In this document: one piece after another, positions 52,973 through 61,206 of the stretch | Layout of the letters: each line of letters opens with the position of its first letter | How positions within the stretch are numbered: the stretch's first letter is position 1 | NCBI RefSeq assembly: GCF_001277295.1 | Contig: NZ_CP011456.1 | Location: 4,344,001 to 4,408,000 of the forward strand | Direction: 5' to 3' | Length of the DNA stretch: 64,000 bases | From: Anabaena sp. WA102 | GTDB lineage: Bacteria; Cyanobacteriota; Cyanobacteriia; Cyanobacteriales; Nostocaceae | Program-made: the position numbers and the translations under genes | The notes under the pieces: model-generated | Told to the model about the DNA's origin: nothing | The model's database searches: none | The model's input: only the letters and a program-made list of their open reading frames with translations

Positions 52973-53626
52973 TTAAGAGGGCGCAGGGCCTGCGCCCCTA
53001 CAGGCTTCTCCTAATCGTTTTAAAATTTGCAACACTTCAGCTAATTCATGTCGGCGGGGAAATAGGGAAAATGTGCGTGATACGTCATATTCAGGATTGT
53101 CTGTGATAGCTAGTTTAATAAATATAAATTCATCGCCATTTGTAGCCATACCAAATACTGATTTATCCCGGTGGGGAGTAGTTAACATATAGGCTAATAA
53201 CTGCGGTATTGCTGCGACAACTGGAATGCTATTTCGTTTAGATTCAACCACAAAAATCCAAAGTTTTTCCTGTACAACTAGGACATCAATAAAACCACGA
53301 ATTGTTTCTTCTGGTTCTTCAATTTCTAAATTTATGCCATAGGGTGAACGAATTCGGTAAGGTGAATCTAGAAAACCTGCAAGTTCCAAAAGTGGTGAAA
53401 CGACTAAAAGATTAATTGTCCCTTCTAATAATAGACCATCAATGCGATGATAATCATAACGCTGTTTAATGCGAGTAACACCCGATTGTTCTTGTGTATT
53501 AAGTTGGGGTAAGTCTGTCAACCATTCGTTAAAAAAGTTTTCATCTTCTGCTTGGTGTAAGTGACAACGAGTTTGTAAATCACTCAAACTTTTAATGGTA
53601 TCTGTAATGCCAACAGTAGAAACCAT
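52973..53626 (-). CDS. HsdR N-terminal-like nuclease domain protein
   Basis: 217 residues. The core resembles the type I restriction enzyme R-protein N-terminal domain (PD-(D/E)xK fold): FIDVLVVQEKLWIFVVESKR gives D...E-x-K. Such solitary proteins are common in cyanobacteria and are not linked to a methylase; none is seen here. The last seven residues (RGAGPAPS) come from the GGGCGCAGG/CCTGCGCCC repeat at 52979-52997, so the original C-terminus has been replaced by repeat sequence. Confidence 0.75.
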   Translation of the reverse strand: MVSTVGITDTIKSLSDLQTRCHLHQAEDENFFNEWLTDLPQLNTQEQSGVTRIKQRYDYHRIDGLLLEGTINLLVVSPLLELAGFLDSPYRIRSPYGINLEIEEPEETIRGFIDVLVVQEKLWIFVVESKRNSIPVVAAIPQLLAYMLTTPHRDKSVFGMATNGDEFIFIKLAITDNPEYDVSRTFSLFPRRHELAEVLQILKRLGEACRGAGPAPS

Positions 53627-53687
53627 CTCAATAGTCTCCTAGATGATACTTTTATTTTAATCTGTAAAGTAATGCGTAAATTTAATT

Positions 53688-54731
53688 ATGAATAATAATT
53701 TATCTTCCCTGCGAGTTCGAGATATTGGAGAACAAGGTCTTTTAGAAAGATTACAACGCTTTTGTCCACCCGATATCATTGGTGATGATGCCGCAGTATT
53801 GGAAACCTTACCAAATCAATCTTTAATAGTCACCACAGATATGCTCGTTGACGGTGTGCATTTTAGTGATGTTACCACCTCCCCAGAGGATGCTGGTTGG
53901 CGGGCTGCGGCGGCTAATTTATCCGACTTAGCAGCTATGGGGGCGACTCCTATGGGCATAACTGTGGGATTAGGTTTACCTGGAGATGTAACTGTAAATT
54001 GGGTAGAGCGACTATATCAGGGCATGACAGAATGCTTATCAAAATATCATGTTCCCATAGTAGGTGGTGATATAGTGCGATCGCCCATTACCACTTTAGC
54101 AATTACCGCCTTTGGTCAAGCCAACCCCAATTTCATCATCCGTCGTTCCACAGCCCAAGTAGGAGATGCTATTGTGATCACAGGTATACATGGAGCGTCC
54201 CGTGCGGGTTTAGAATTACTCTTAAATCCCGAAATAGGTTACAACCTCAAAACAGCATCCAAGGCAGCCTTAATCACCGCCCACCAGCGCCCCAAGCCAC
54301 GTTTAGATGTCTTACCCATACTCAAAGAAATTCTCACCTCCCCCTGCCCCCTGCCCCCTGCCCCCTGCCTTTTCCCTATCTCTGGCATGGATAGTAGCGA
54401 CGGTTTAGTAGACGCAGTATTACAAATTTGCCGAGCCAGTCAAGTCGGTGCAGTTATAGAATCTAGTAAAATCCCCTTACCATCAGCCTTTGAAGAGTGG
54501 CTAACACCAGAAAAATCATTAGAATATGTCCTCTACGGTGGCGAAGATTTTGAATTAGTCCTGTGTTTACCACCCGAACCAGCATTAGCATTAGTGCAAA
54601 AACTAGGCACAAGTGCAGCCATAATTGGCACAATTACCCCAGGCTCAAACGTGATTTTACACCAAGAAAAAGCAGAAATCCCCGACCAAGTTCTCAGCCT
54701 CAGCCAGGGATTTCAACATTTTGCTCAGTAG
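53688..54731 (+). CDS. thiL: Thiamine-monophosphate kinase
   Basis: Last step of thiamine diphosphate synthesis. 347 residues with IGDDAAVLETL, VTTDMLVDGVHF, NLSDLAAMGATPMG and GGEDFELVLCLP, all typical ThiL motifs. Between LPILKEILT and the conserved SGMDSSDGLVDAV there is an insert, SPCPLPPAPCLFPI, encoded by four CCCCCTG heptamers (54341-54368), which keeps the frame. The stop TAG is supplied by the adjoining GC-rich repeat. Confidence 0.94.
   Translation: MNNNLSSLRVRDIGEQGLLERLQRFCPPDIIGDDAAVLETLPNQSLIVTTDMLVDGVHFSDVTTSPEDAGWRAAAANLSDLAAMGATPMGITVGLGLPGDVTVNWVERLYQGMTECLSKYHVPIVGGDIVRSPITTLAITAFGQANPNFIIRRSTAQVGDAIVITGIHGASRAGLELLLNPEIGYNLKTASKAALITAHQRPKPRLDVLPILKEILTSPCPLPPAPCLFPISGMDSSDGLVDAVLQICRASQVGAVIESSKIPLPSAFEEWLTPEKSLEYVLYGGEDFELVLCLPPEPALALVQKLGTSAAIIGTITPGSNVILHQEKAEIPDQVLSLSQGFQHFAQ
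54341..54368. repeat. In-frame CCCCCTG heptamer array inside thiL
   Basis: Four tandem CCCCCTG units between 54341 and 54368 encode PCPLPPAPC in the thiL frame. Elsewhere in the window such arrays are intergenic. Confidence 0.85.
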
Positions 54732-54807
54732 GGGCGCAGGTCTTGCGCCCATCCCATGTAGGTCTTGCGCCCATCCCATGTAGGGGCGCAGGGCCTGCGC
54801 CCATTCC
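54729..54807. repeat. GGGCGCAGG repeat cluster after thiL
   Basis: Three related units: TAGGGGCGCAGGTCTTGCGC.., a shortened TAGGTCTTGCGCCCATCCCA.., and TAGGGGCGCAGGGCCTGCGC... The full unit is palindromic (GGGCGCAGG-G-CCTGCGCCC). Another copy ends the HsdR-like gene at 52979-52997. Confidence 0.85.
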
Positions 54808-54851
54808 GTTAGTCAGTGGTCTTCAAACAAAGGACAAAGGACAAAGGACAA

Positions 54852-55865
54852 TTAAACCCATTTTTCAGCTACTAATTCCGCCAAATCAAGAACACGTTGG
54901 CTATAACCCCACTCATTGTCATACCATGCCATAACCTTCACCATGTCATTGCCCATAACGATAGTCAAGCTGGCATCAACAACAGAAGATTCATCTGTAC
55001 CTTGATAGTCAGAAGATACAAGTTCCAATTCGGTGTAACCCAAAATGCCTTTGAGAGGACCTTCAGCAGCCTCTTTCAGCGCTTGATTAACTTCTTCGGT
55101 AATAGTGCGCTTTTCAGTTTGCACTACAAAATCCACCATAGAAACGTTAGGGGTAGGTACACGCAAAGCCACACCATTTAACTTACCCTTCAACTGAGGA
55201 AGTACCAAAGCTACTGCTTTTGCTGCACCTGTAGAAGTGGGAACAATGTTGATAGCTGCTGCTCTAGCCCGACGCAAATCACGGTGGGAAGCGTCTAGTA
55301 AACGCTGATCACCTGTGTAGCTGTGGGTAGTGGTCATTATGCCTTTAATGATACCAAATTTTTCATCTAATACCTTGGCAATAGGAGCTAAACAGTTGGT
55401 TGTACAACTAGCGTTACTGATGATGTTATGTTTGTTGTGGTCATAATCATGATGATTTACACCGACGACAAAAGTACCATCTTCATTTTTACCAGGGGCT
55501 GTAATCAAAACCTTTTTAGCCCCGGCATTTACGTGCCTCATTGCCCCTTCTTTGCTGGTAAAAACACCTGTTGATTCGATAATCAGGTCAATTCCCCATT
55601 CTTTCCAGGGCAAGTTATCTGGGTTGCGATCAGATACGCATTTAATTGTATTTCCATTAATTGTGATGGAGTTATCATCAGCACTAATATCTACACCTTT
55701 CAACCTGCCTAGCATAGAGTCATATCTAAGCAGGTGAGCATTAGTTCTAGGGTCGGATGTGTCATTAATCCCGACCAGTTCGATATTGCTATTTTCTCTG
55801 CCCACCCAGCAGCGTGCAAAGTTACGTCCAATGCGCCCGAAACCGTTAATTGCAACTCTAATCAC
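54852..55865 (-). CDS. gap2: Glyceraldehyde-3-phosphate dehydrogenase, Gap2 type
   Basis: NAD(P)-dependent GAPDH of the Calvin cycle. Begins VIRVAINGFGRIGRNF; catalytic Cys in SNASCTTNCLAP, then THSYTGDQRLLDASHRD, typical of cyanobacterial Gap2. I place the start at GTG 55865 because AGAGGG precedes it by about nine bases and the family starts there; the longer frame from 55916 has no family match. 337 residues. Divergent from murC, the usual cyanobacterial arrangement. Confidence 0.94.
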   Translation of the reverse strand: MIRVAINGFGRIGRNFARCWVGRENSNIELVGINDTSDPRTNAHLLRYDSMLGRLKGVDISADDNSITINGNTIKCVSDRNPDNLPWKEWGIDLIIESTGVFTSKEGAMRHVNAGAKKVLITAPGKNEDGTFVVGVNHHDYDHNKHNIISNASCTTNCLAPIAKVLDEKFGIIKGIMTTTHSYTGDQRLLDASHRDLRRARAAAINIVPTSTGAAKAVALVLPQLKGKLNGVALRVPTPNVSMVDFVVQTEKRTITEEVNQALKEAAEGPLKGILGYTELELVSSDYQGTDESSVVDASLTIVMGNDMVKVMAWYDNEWGYSQRVLDLAELVAEKWV

Positions 55866-56466
55866 AGTGTCTTGCCCTCTGTATTTATGCCTATAAGTTG
55901 ATATCGTTGACCCCAATCATATCGCAAAGAGGGTGGCCATTTATAACCAGAAAGTTTTAGATCAACAAAAAAATACAGAAAGGAGTTCAGAGTTCGGGGT
56001 TCGGAGTTCGGAGTTCGGAGTCAGGAGTTAGAAAGAAGAAGAAAATTCTTCCCCTGTTCCCTATTCCCAATGATGATTTTTATAAATTGAACAATAATTT
56101 CACTACCAATGTACTATTGTAGTCAATTCCGACAGAGGCTTTTAGTAAGTAATGCAAGTTGCTGTCTTTAAACCCATGCTACTTAGTTCTAAAACAATCA
56201 TAACAAAATGTATTTAAATTTACACAATTTTCTTTCCCGATGTAGCAGAAATTTTCAGAATAATCTTATGGGCAGATTAAAAACAGCAAGAATTTTCGAC
56301 CGGGGGGTAATCTGGCTCACAGAGCAAAACGAAAGTCAAAATTTAATCATTCAGCAGGGATGAATATTTTGGATGGCATAGTTAGGATCTGTAACAATCA
56401 AAATCCTGTTATGATACGCGTGTCTTATGTGGTTCTGGTGTGGTGTGGTGTAAGAGGTAAATAAAA
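55866..56466. other. Divergent gap2-murC promoter region
   Basis: 600 bp holding both promoters. Contains a heptamer array of TTCGGAG type (about 55985-56025) on the gap2 side and a GTGTGGTGTGGTGTAAGAGG stretch ending in the murC ribosome site. No gene seen. Confidence 0.6.
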
Positions 56467-57927
56467 ATGAGTAATTCTATAGATTTTAGTGGCAGACCAT
56501 TTCATTTCATTGGGATTGGTGGGATTGGAATGTCTGCTTTGGCTTATGTTCTAACTAAACGCCAATTGCCAGTATCCGGTTCAGATTTACGTGCTAACCA
56601 TATTACGCACAAGTTAGAATCCCTGGGCGCTCACATTTTCAGTAAACAAGAAGCCAATAATTTGGCATTTTTTCTGTCAGAAGTAACGGCTAATACCGTA
56701 CCATTAACTGCTCCAGAAAAGTTGTCTGCTGTGAAAACCGCTTTACCCCAAGTGATTTGTTCTACAGCTATTAATGCTAATAATTTGGAGTATAAAGCGG
56801 CTCTAGAATTAGGTTGCCCCATTTGGCATCGTTCTGATGTTCTCGCGGCTTTGATTGCTGATTACTACAGTATCGCTGTAGCAGGAACTCATGGCAAGAC
56901 CACTACTAGTAGTATGATTGGCTATATGCTATTGCAAGCTGGGCTTGATCCGACAATTTTGGTCGGTGGTGAAGTTAAGGCTTGGGAAGGTAATGCTAGA
57001 ATGGGTGCAAGCCGTTATTTAGTAGCAGAGGCAGATGAGTCCGATGGTTCTCTGGTAAAACACGCTCCAGAGATTGGTATTATTACTAATATTGAATTAG
57101 ATCATCCTGACCACTATGAGACATTGGAAGAGGTGGTTGATACCTTCCAAACCTTTGCTCAAGGTTGCAAAACTTTGGTGGGTAGCATTGATTGTGAGAC
57201 AGTGCGTGATAGGTTTAAACCAACCATTACCTATAGTCTTTACCCAGATAAAGGTGCTGATTACACCGTTACCAATATAGATTATCGTGCTGATGGCACA
57301 ACAGCTTTGGTATGGGAAAAGGGTAAAGCCTTGGGTTTGTTAAATTTACAGCTATTGAGTCATCATAACCTCAGCAATTCTCTAGCAGCAGTAGCTGTGG
57401 GTAGAGTTTTGGGATTAGAATTTGGAGAAATTGCCCAAGGTATTGCTACATTTGAAGGTGCAAGACGACGGTTTGAGTTCCGAGGTGAGGCGGCTGGGGT
57501 GACTTTTATTGATGATTATGCCCATCATCCTAGTGAAATTCGCGCTACTTTAGCCGCTGCTCGTCTTCAAGCTAGACCAGGACAGAGGGTAGTTGCTATC
57601 TTCCAACCTCATCGTTACACGCGGACATTAACGTTTTTAGAAGAGTTTGCTGAGTCTTTTTCTCATGCTGATTTAGTTGTGCTGACGGATATTTACAGTG
57701 CGGGTGAACCTGATTTAGGACAAGTGAGTGGACAGGATTTAGCTACTGCGATTAGTAAACACAATCCTGAAGTAGTTTATCAACAAACTTTATCTTTGGT
57801 TAGTGAGTTTTTACTGCAAACCTTATGTCCGGGGGATTTGGCACTGTTTTTAGGTGCGGGTAACTTAAATCAGGCTATTCCGGAACTGATTACCATCATG
57901 AGTGAACCAGCGATCGCCACTTCTTAG
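56467..57927 (+). CDS. murC: UDP-N-acetylmuramate-L-alanine ligase
   Basis: Adds L-Ala to UDP-MurNAc in peptidoglycan synthesis. 486 residues with FHFIGIGGIGMSALA at the N-terminus, ATP site GTHGKTTTSSM, EADESDGSL, NIELDHPDHY and DDYAHHPSEI. AGAGG eight bases before the ATG. Followed by murB 173 bp downstream on the same strand. Confidence 0.96.
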   Translation: MSNSIDFSGRPFHFIGIGGIGMSALAYVLTKRQLPVSGSDLRANHITHKLESLGAHIFSKQEANNLAFFLSEVTANTVPLTAPEKLSAVKTALPQVICSTAINANNLEYKAALELGCPIWHRSDVLAALIADYYSIAVAGTHGKTTTSSMIGYMLLQAGLDPTILVGGEVKAWEGNARMGASRYLVAEADESDGSLVKHAPEIGIITNIELDHPDHYETLEEVVDTFQTFAQGCKTLVGSIDCETVRDRFKPTITYSLYPDKGADYTVTNIDYRADGTTALVWEKGKALGLLNLQLLSHHNLSNSLAAVAVGRVLGLEFGEIAQGIATFEGARRRFEFRGEAAGVTFIDDYAHHPSEIRATLAAARLQARPGQRVVAIFQPHRYTRTLTFLEEFAESFSHADLVVLTDIYSAGEPDLGQVSGQDLATAISKHNPEVVYQQTLSLVSEFLLQTLCPGDLALFLGAGNLNQAIPELITIMSEPAIATS

Positions 57928-58100
57928 ACTAAGAACTTCACTCTAGTAGTGTTGTCATCAATTCACTGCCATGAACAAAGATTCACCGATTCAGGAATAA
58001 AACCCTGTTGTCTTCTGAGTTTCACAGTTAATTGATGTCCTCACTATCTTGTCTGTTGCTATAAATAACAAATGTCAAAAATTCACTAATTGAATTAAAA

Positions 58101-59111
58101 ATGATAACTTCCCAGGGATTTGGCAAAATCTGCGAATTTTCTAATTTCACTCCACAACTGCAAACAAAAGATGATGTGGATAATAGTAAATTAATTTATC
58201 TACCAGGGACGAATTGTCCTTTAAAAACCCATACTTCTTTGTCAGCGTTTACTTCTTATCGAGTTGGTGGAGAGGCTGAGTGCTATGTTTCTCCCTATGA
58301 TTTAGAGGCGTTACAAGTAAGTATTGAGTACGCAAAAGAAAATAATTTAGCAATCACAGTATTGGGTGCTGGTTCTAATTTGTTGGTGAGCGATCGCGGC
58401 ATACCCGGTCTAGTCATCGCCACTCGTCATCTCCGGTCTAAAAACTTTGACCCAACTACAGGTCAATTAACTGTATCCGCCGGAGAACCTATCCCGACTC
58501 TAGCATGGGACGCAGCCGCTTTAGGATGGGAAGGATTAGAATGGGCTGTGGGTATTCCTGGAACTGTGGGCGGTGCAGTGGTAATGAATGCTGGAGCGCA
58601 CAATAGCTGTATCGCAGATATGTTGGTTAGCGCTCAAGTTCTTTCTCCAGATGGAACTCTGGCAACTCTCACCCCGGAGGAATTAGGTTACACATACAGG
58701 AGTTCACTCCTCCAAGGTCGTAAGCGGATTGTGACTCAAGCCACCTTCCAACTGCAACCAGGATCAGATCCTGTGCAAGTGACAGCTAGAACTAAGGAAC
58801 ATAAAAAACACCGACTCAGCACTCAACCCTACAGCTATCCTAGTTGTGGCAGTGTGTTTAGAAATCCTAAACCTTATTCTGCTGGTTGGTTAATTGAACA
58901 AACCGGACTCAAGGGTTATCAATTAGGAGGAGCGCAAGTCGCCCAACTTCATGCTAATTTTATCGTCAATCGGGGAGGAGCTAAAGCCAGCGATATTTTC
59001 TCCCTTATTCGTCATGTTCAAAATGAGGTGCAAGAACGCTGGTCAATTTGGCTAGAACCAGAAGTGAAAATGTTGGGTGAGTTTCAGTTAAATATAGGCA
59101 AGAGGCAATAG
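58101..59111 (+). CDS. murB: UDP-N-acetylenolpyruvoylglucosamine reductase
   Basis: FAD enzyme making UDP-MurNAc. 336 residues with SAFTSYRVGGEAECYV, LGAGSNLLVSDRG, GIPGTVGGAVVMNAGAH and the proton-donor Ser region YPSCGSVFRNP. The N-terminal ~35 residues are not conserved, so a later start is possible, but no strong ribosome site decides it. Confidence 0.95.
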   Translation: MITSQGFGKICEFSNFTPQLQTKDDVDNSKLIYLPGTNCPLKTHTSLSAFTSYRVGGEAECYVSPYDLEALQVSIEYAKENNLAITVLGAGSNLLVSDRGIPGLVIATRHLRSKNFDPTTGQLTVSAGEPIPTLAWDAAALGWEGLEWAVGIPGTVGGAVVMNAGAHNSCIADMLVSAQVLSPDGTLATLTPEELGYTYRSSLLQGRKRIVTQATFQLQPGSDPVQVTARTKEHKKHRLSTQPYSYPSCGSVFRNPKPYSAGWLIEQTGLKGYQLGGAQVAQLHANFIVNRGGAKASDIFSLIRHVQNEVQERWSIWLEPEVKMLGEFQLNIGKRQ

Positions 59112-59185
59112 GCAAGAGGCAATAGGCAAGAGTAATTAAATTACCAATTACCAATTACCAATTACCAATCACCCATCACCAATGA
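59096..59185. repeat. Heptamer-type repeats between murB and ebfC
   Basis: GGCAAGAGGCAATA repeats (59097-59130, partly inside the murB stop region) and ATTACCA heptamers (59143-59170) drifting to ATCACCA. Same style as the array at 356-404, in complementary sense. Confidence 0.85.
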
Positions 59186-59243
59186 CTAATCGCATCTATA
59201 ATTGAATTTGATTTATAAACAACCGTACAGCGGATAACCAGTT

Positions 59244-59591
59244 ATGGCAGAAAAAGGACAGGGATTTGGCTTTGGCTTAGGCAAAATGAAAGAACTAGCC
59301 GAAGCATTTAAAAAAGCGCAACAAGTTCAAGAAGGTGCAAAGCGTCTGCAAGAAGAATTGGAGCAAATGGAGATTCTTGGAGAATCTGGTGGTGGACTTG
59401 TTAAAGTCGTCGTCAGTGGCAACCAAGAACCCAAACGAGTAGAAATTGCTCCATCTGCTTTAGCAGAAGGTCCAGAAGTGCTTTCTGATTTGGTCGCGGC
59501 GGCGATGAAGGATGCCTATAAAAAGTCCACCGAAACCATGCGAGAACGTATGGAAGATCTAACCAGTGGACTGGAATTACCTGGAATGTAA
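59244..59591 (+). CDS. ebfC: YbaB/EbfC family nucleoid-associated protein
   Basis: Small DNA-binding protein, 115 residues, with a Gly-rich lead (GQGFGFGLGKMKELAEAFKK), the long helix QQVQEGAKRLQEELEQME and the conserved VKVVVSGNQEPKRVEI and LVAAAMKDAYKKS. Forms dimers that bind DNA. Same strand as murB, 132 bp downstream. Confidence 0.93.
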   Translation: MAEKGQGFGFGLGKMKELAEAFKKAQQVQEGAKRLQEELEQMEILGESGGGLVKVVVSGNQEPKRVEIAPSALAEGPEVLSDLVAAAMKDAYKKSTETMRERMEDLTSGLELPGM

Positions 59592-59740
59592 GTAATTGGA
59601 CAAAAATATTTACAGTCATTGCGAGCGAAGGGAAGCAATCACAACCCTGGCAATTGCTTCATTTCACTTCGTTCCATATGGCTAACGCCACGCTGCGCTA
59701 ACGCAATGACATTGTGTAATTAATTCTGTCTCACTACTTA
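59587..59740. mobile_element. MITE-like dispersed repeat, copy 2 (inverted)
   Basis: Inverted copy of 2763-2916, same length of about 154 bp, starting within the last codons of ebfC. The inner GTTCCATATGGCTAACGCCA segment is shared with copy 1. Confidence 0.75.
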
Positions 59741-59749
59741 GTCACTCAA

Positions 59750-59939
59750 TTTTGGATTGACGATTTTGGATTTTGGATTTTGGATTGACTCCAACCTAAA
59801 GTGTAGAAGCTCAAAAATTTTGGATTTGGGATTGACGTTAGCGAAGCGTACGCAGCGCAGCGAGTATTTTCCCGTTCTCAAGGATGGAAACTCGTACCAA
59901 ATTTTTTTATCTAAAATCTAAAATCTAAAATTCCCGGTC
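59750..59939. repeat. Dispersed repeat, inverted partner of 12548-12732
   Basis: About 190 bp bounded by TTTGGATTGACGATTTTGGA and TAAAATTCCCGGTC, with the internal GCGTACGCAGCGCAGCGAGT shared by both copies. Non-coding. Together with the preceding repeat it fills the ebfC-phosphatase gap. Confidence 0.7.
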
Positions 59940-59995
59940 AGTGGTCAGTAGTGTAAAATAACTGGCAACTGACACAAAACTTAAATCAAAATATT

Positions 59996-60469
59996 ATGCC
60001 TTATAAGCTACTGTTTGTCTGCCTTGGTAATATTTGCCGATCGCCATCGGCTGAAAATATTATGAATCATCTCATTGACCAAGCCAGGTTAAATAATACA
60101 ATTCTTTGCGATTCTGCCGGTACTGCTGGTTATCACATTGGTGCAGCACCGGATCGACGCATGAGTGCCGCAGCAGAGAATAAGTTAGGATTTAAACTCA
60201 TTGGACAAGCTCGGCAATTTCAAATCCGTGACTTTCAAGAGTTTGATTTGATTTTGGCAATGGATCGTAATAATTATGATGATATCCTCGCTGTTGACCC
60301 TTCTGGGCAATATCATTCTAAAGTTAGGTTGATGTGTGATTTTTGCTCTACACACACCCTCAAGGAAGTTCCAGACCCCTATTATGGCGGAGTTGAAGGC
60401 TTTAATCATGTGATTGATTTACTAATGGATGCTTGTGAAGGGTTGCTAAAACATATCACCCAGAAGTAA
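59996..60469 (+). CDS. Low molecular weight protein-tyrosine phosphatase
   Basis: 157 residues with the N-terminal P-loop LFVCLGNICRSPSAE (C-x5-R-S) and the general-acid region DPYYGG. Dephosphorylates tyrosine-phosphorylated proteins, possibly exopolysaccharide kinases as in other bacteria. Followed by a strong hairpin terminator. Confidence 0.93.
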   Translation: MPYKLLFVCLGNICRSPSAENIMNHLIDQARLNNTILCDSAGTAGYHIGAAPDRRMSAAAENKLGFKLIGQARQFQIRDFQEFDLILAMDRNNYDDILAVDPSGQYHSKVRLMCDFCSTHTLKEVPDPYYGGVEGFNHVIDLLMDACEGLLKHITQK

Positions 60470-60489
60470 TCATAAATATTATCATTCTC

Positions 60490-60522
60490 AGATCCCCGAC
60501 TTCTCAAAGAAGTCGGGGATCT
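60490..60522. terminator. Terminator-like 15-bp hairpin
   Basis: AGATCCCCGACTTCT-CAA-AGAAGTCGGGGATCT, 20 bp after the phosphatase stop. Third member of the family at 4132 and 52598. Confidence 0.75.
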
Positions 60523-60562
60523 AATATATTTAAACTATATCTAGTCAACCTCAAAAGCCGCT

Positions 60563-61138
60563 ATGCAAAGTACAGAAACAAATCTACAATTGCGCTTGTG
60601 GACTGTGGAAGAATATCACCGCATGAATGAAGCGGGTATTTTTGCACCAGATGAACGGGTGGAACTTTTAGAAGGGAGGATTATTTGGATGATTGCAAAA
60701 GGAACAGCGCACCGTTCAGCAGTAGGAAGAATAGATAGATTACTACAAGATTGTTTAAAAAATCGGGCTTTAATATGTGTTCAAGACCCAGTAAAATTGA
60801 ATGATAGGTCTGAACCAGAACCGGATATTTCCGTTGTGAAAATTCATCCTTTAGACTATGCAGATCATCATCCTACACCATCGGAAGTTTATTTAATTAT
60901 TGAGGTTGCAGATAGTAGTTTAAAATTAGATTGTGAAACTAAAGCTCAAGCTTATTCTTTGGCAGGAATTAAAGATTATTGGGTTTTGGATGTGGTAAAA
61001 CGTGAATTACATATTTTCAGAAACCCGACTGAAAACGGTTATGAAAGTCAGGTAATTATTATGGAAAGTGAAACGGTTTCACCTTTAGAGTTTCCTGACT
61101 TGCAAATTCGTTTATCTGATATGTTACCCCCTTGTTAA
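60563..61138 (+). CDS. Uma2 (DUF820) family putative endonuclease
   Basis: 191 residues with the standard Uma2 pattern: WTVEEYHRMNEAGIF, DERVELLEGRIIWM, SEPEPDISVVK, PSEVYLIIEVADSSLKLD and AGIKDYWVLDV. The PD-(D/E)xK-like residues D, E and K-equivalent are in place. Function unknown; the family is hugely expanded in cyanobacteria. It lies 68 bp upstream of the AAA-ATPase gene on the same strand. Confidence 0.88.
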   Translation: MQSTETNLQLRLWTVEEYHRMNEAGIFAPDERVELLEGRIIWMIAKGTAHRSAVGRIDRLLQDCLKNRALICVQDPVKLNDRSEPEPDISVVKIHPLDYADHHPTPSEVYLIIEVADSSLKLDCETKAQAYSLAGIKDYWVLDVVKRELHIFRNPTENGYESQVIIMESETVSPLEFPDLQIRLSDMLPPC

Positions 61139-61206
61139 ACTGTGGTTATTGGTGAGATTTAAAATTTAGTTGCAAGTGAATCAAAATACATTGGAGAATT
61201 AGTTAA

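Noticed and set aside
55866..55916. Longer N-terminus of Gap2 from an ATG at 55916
   Set aside because: The extra 17 residues match nothing in the family, and the GTG at 55865 has a proper AGAGGG site.
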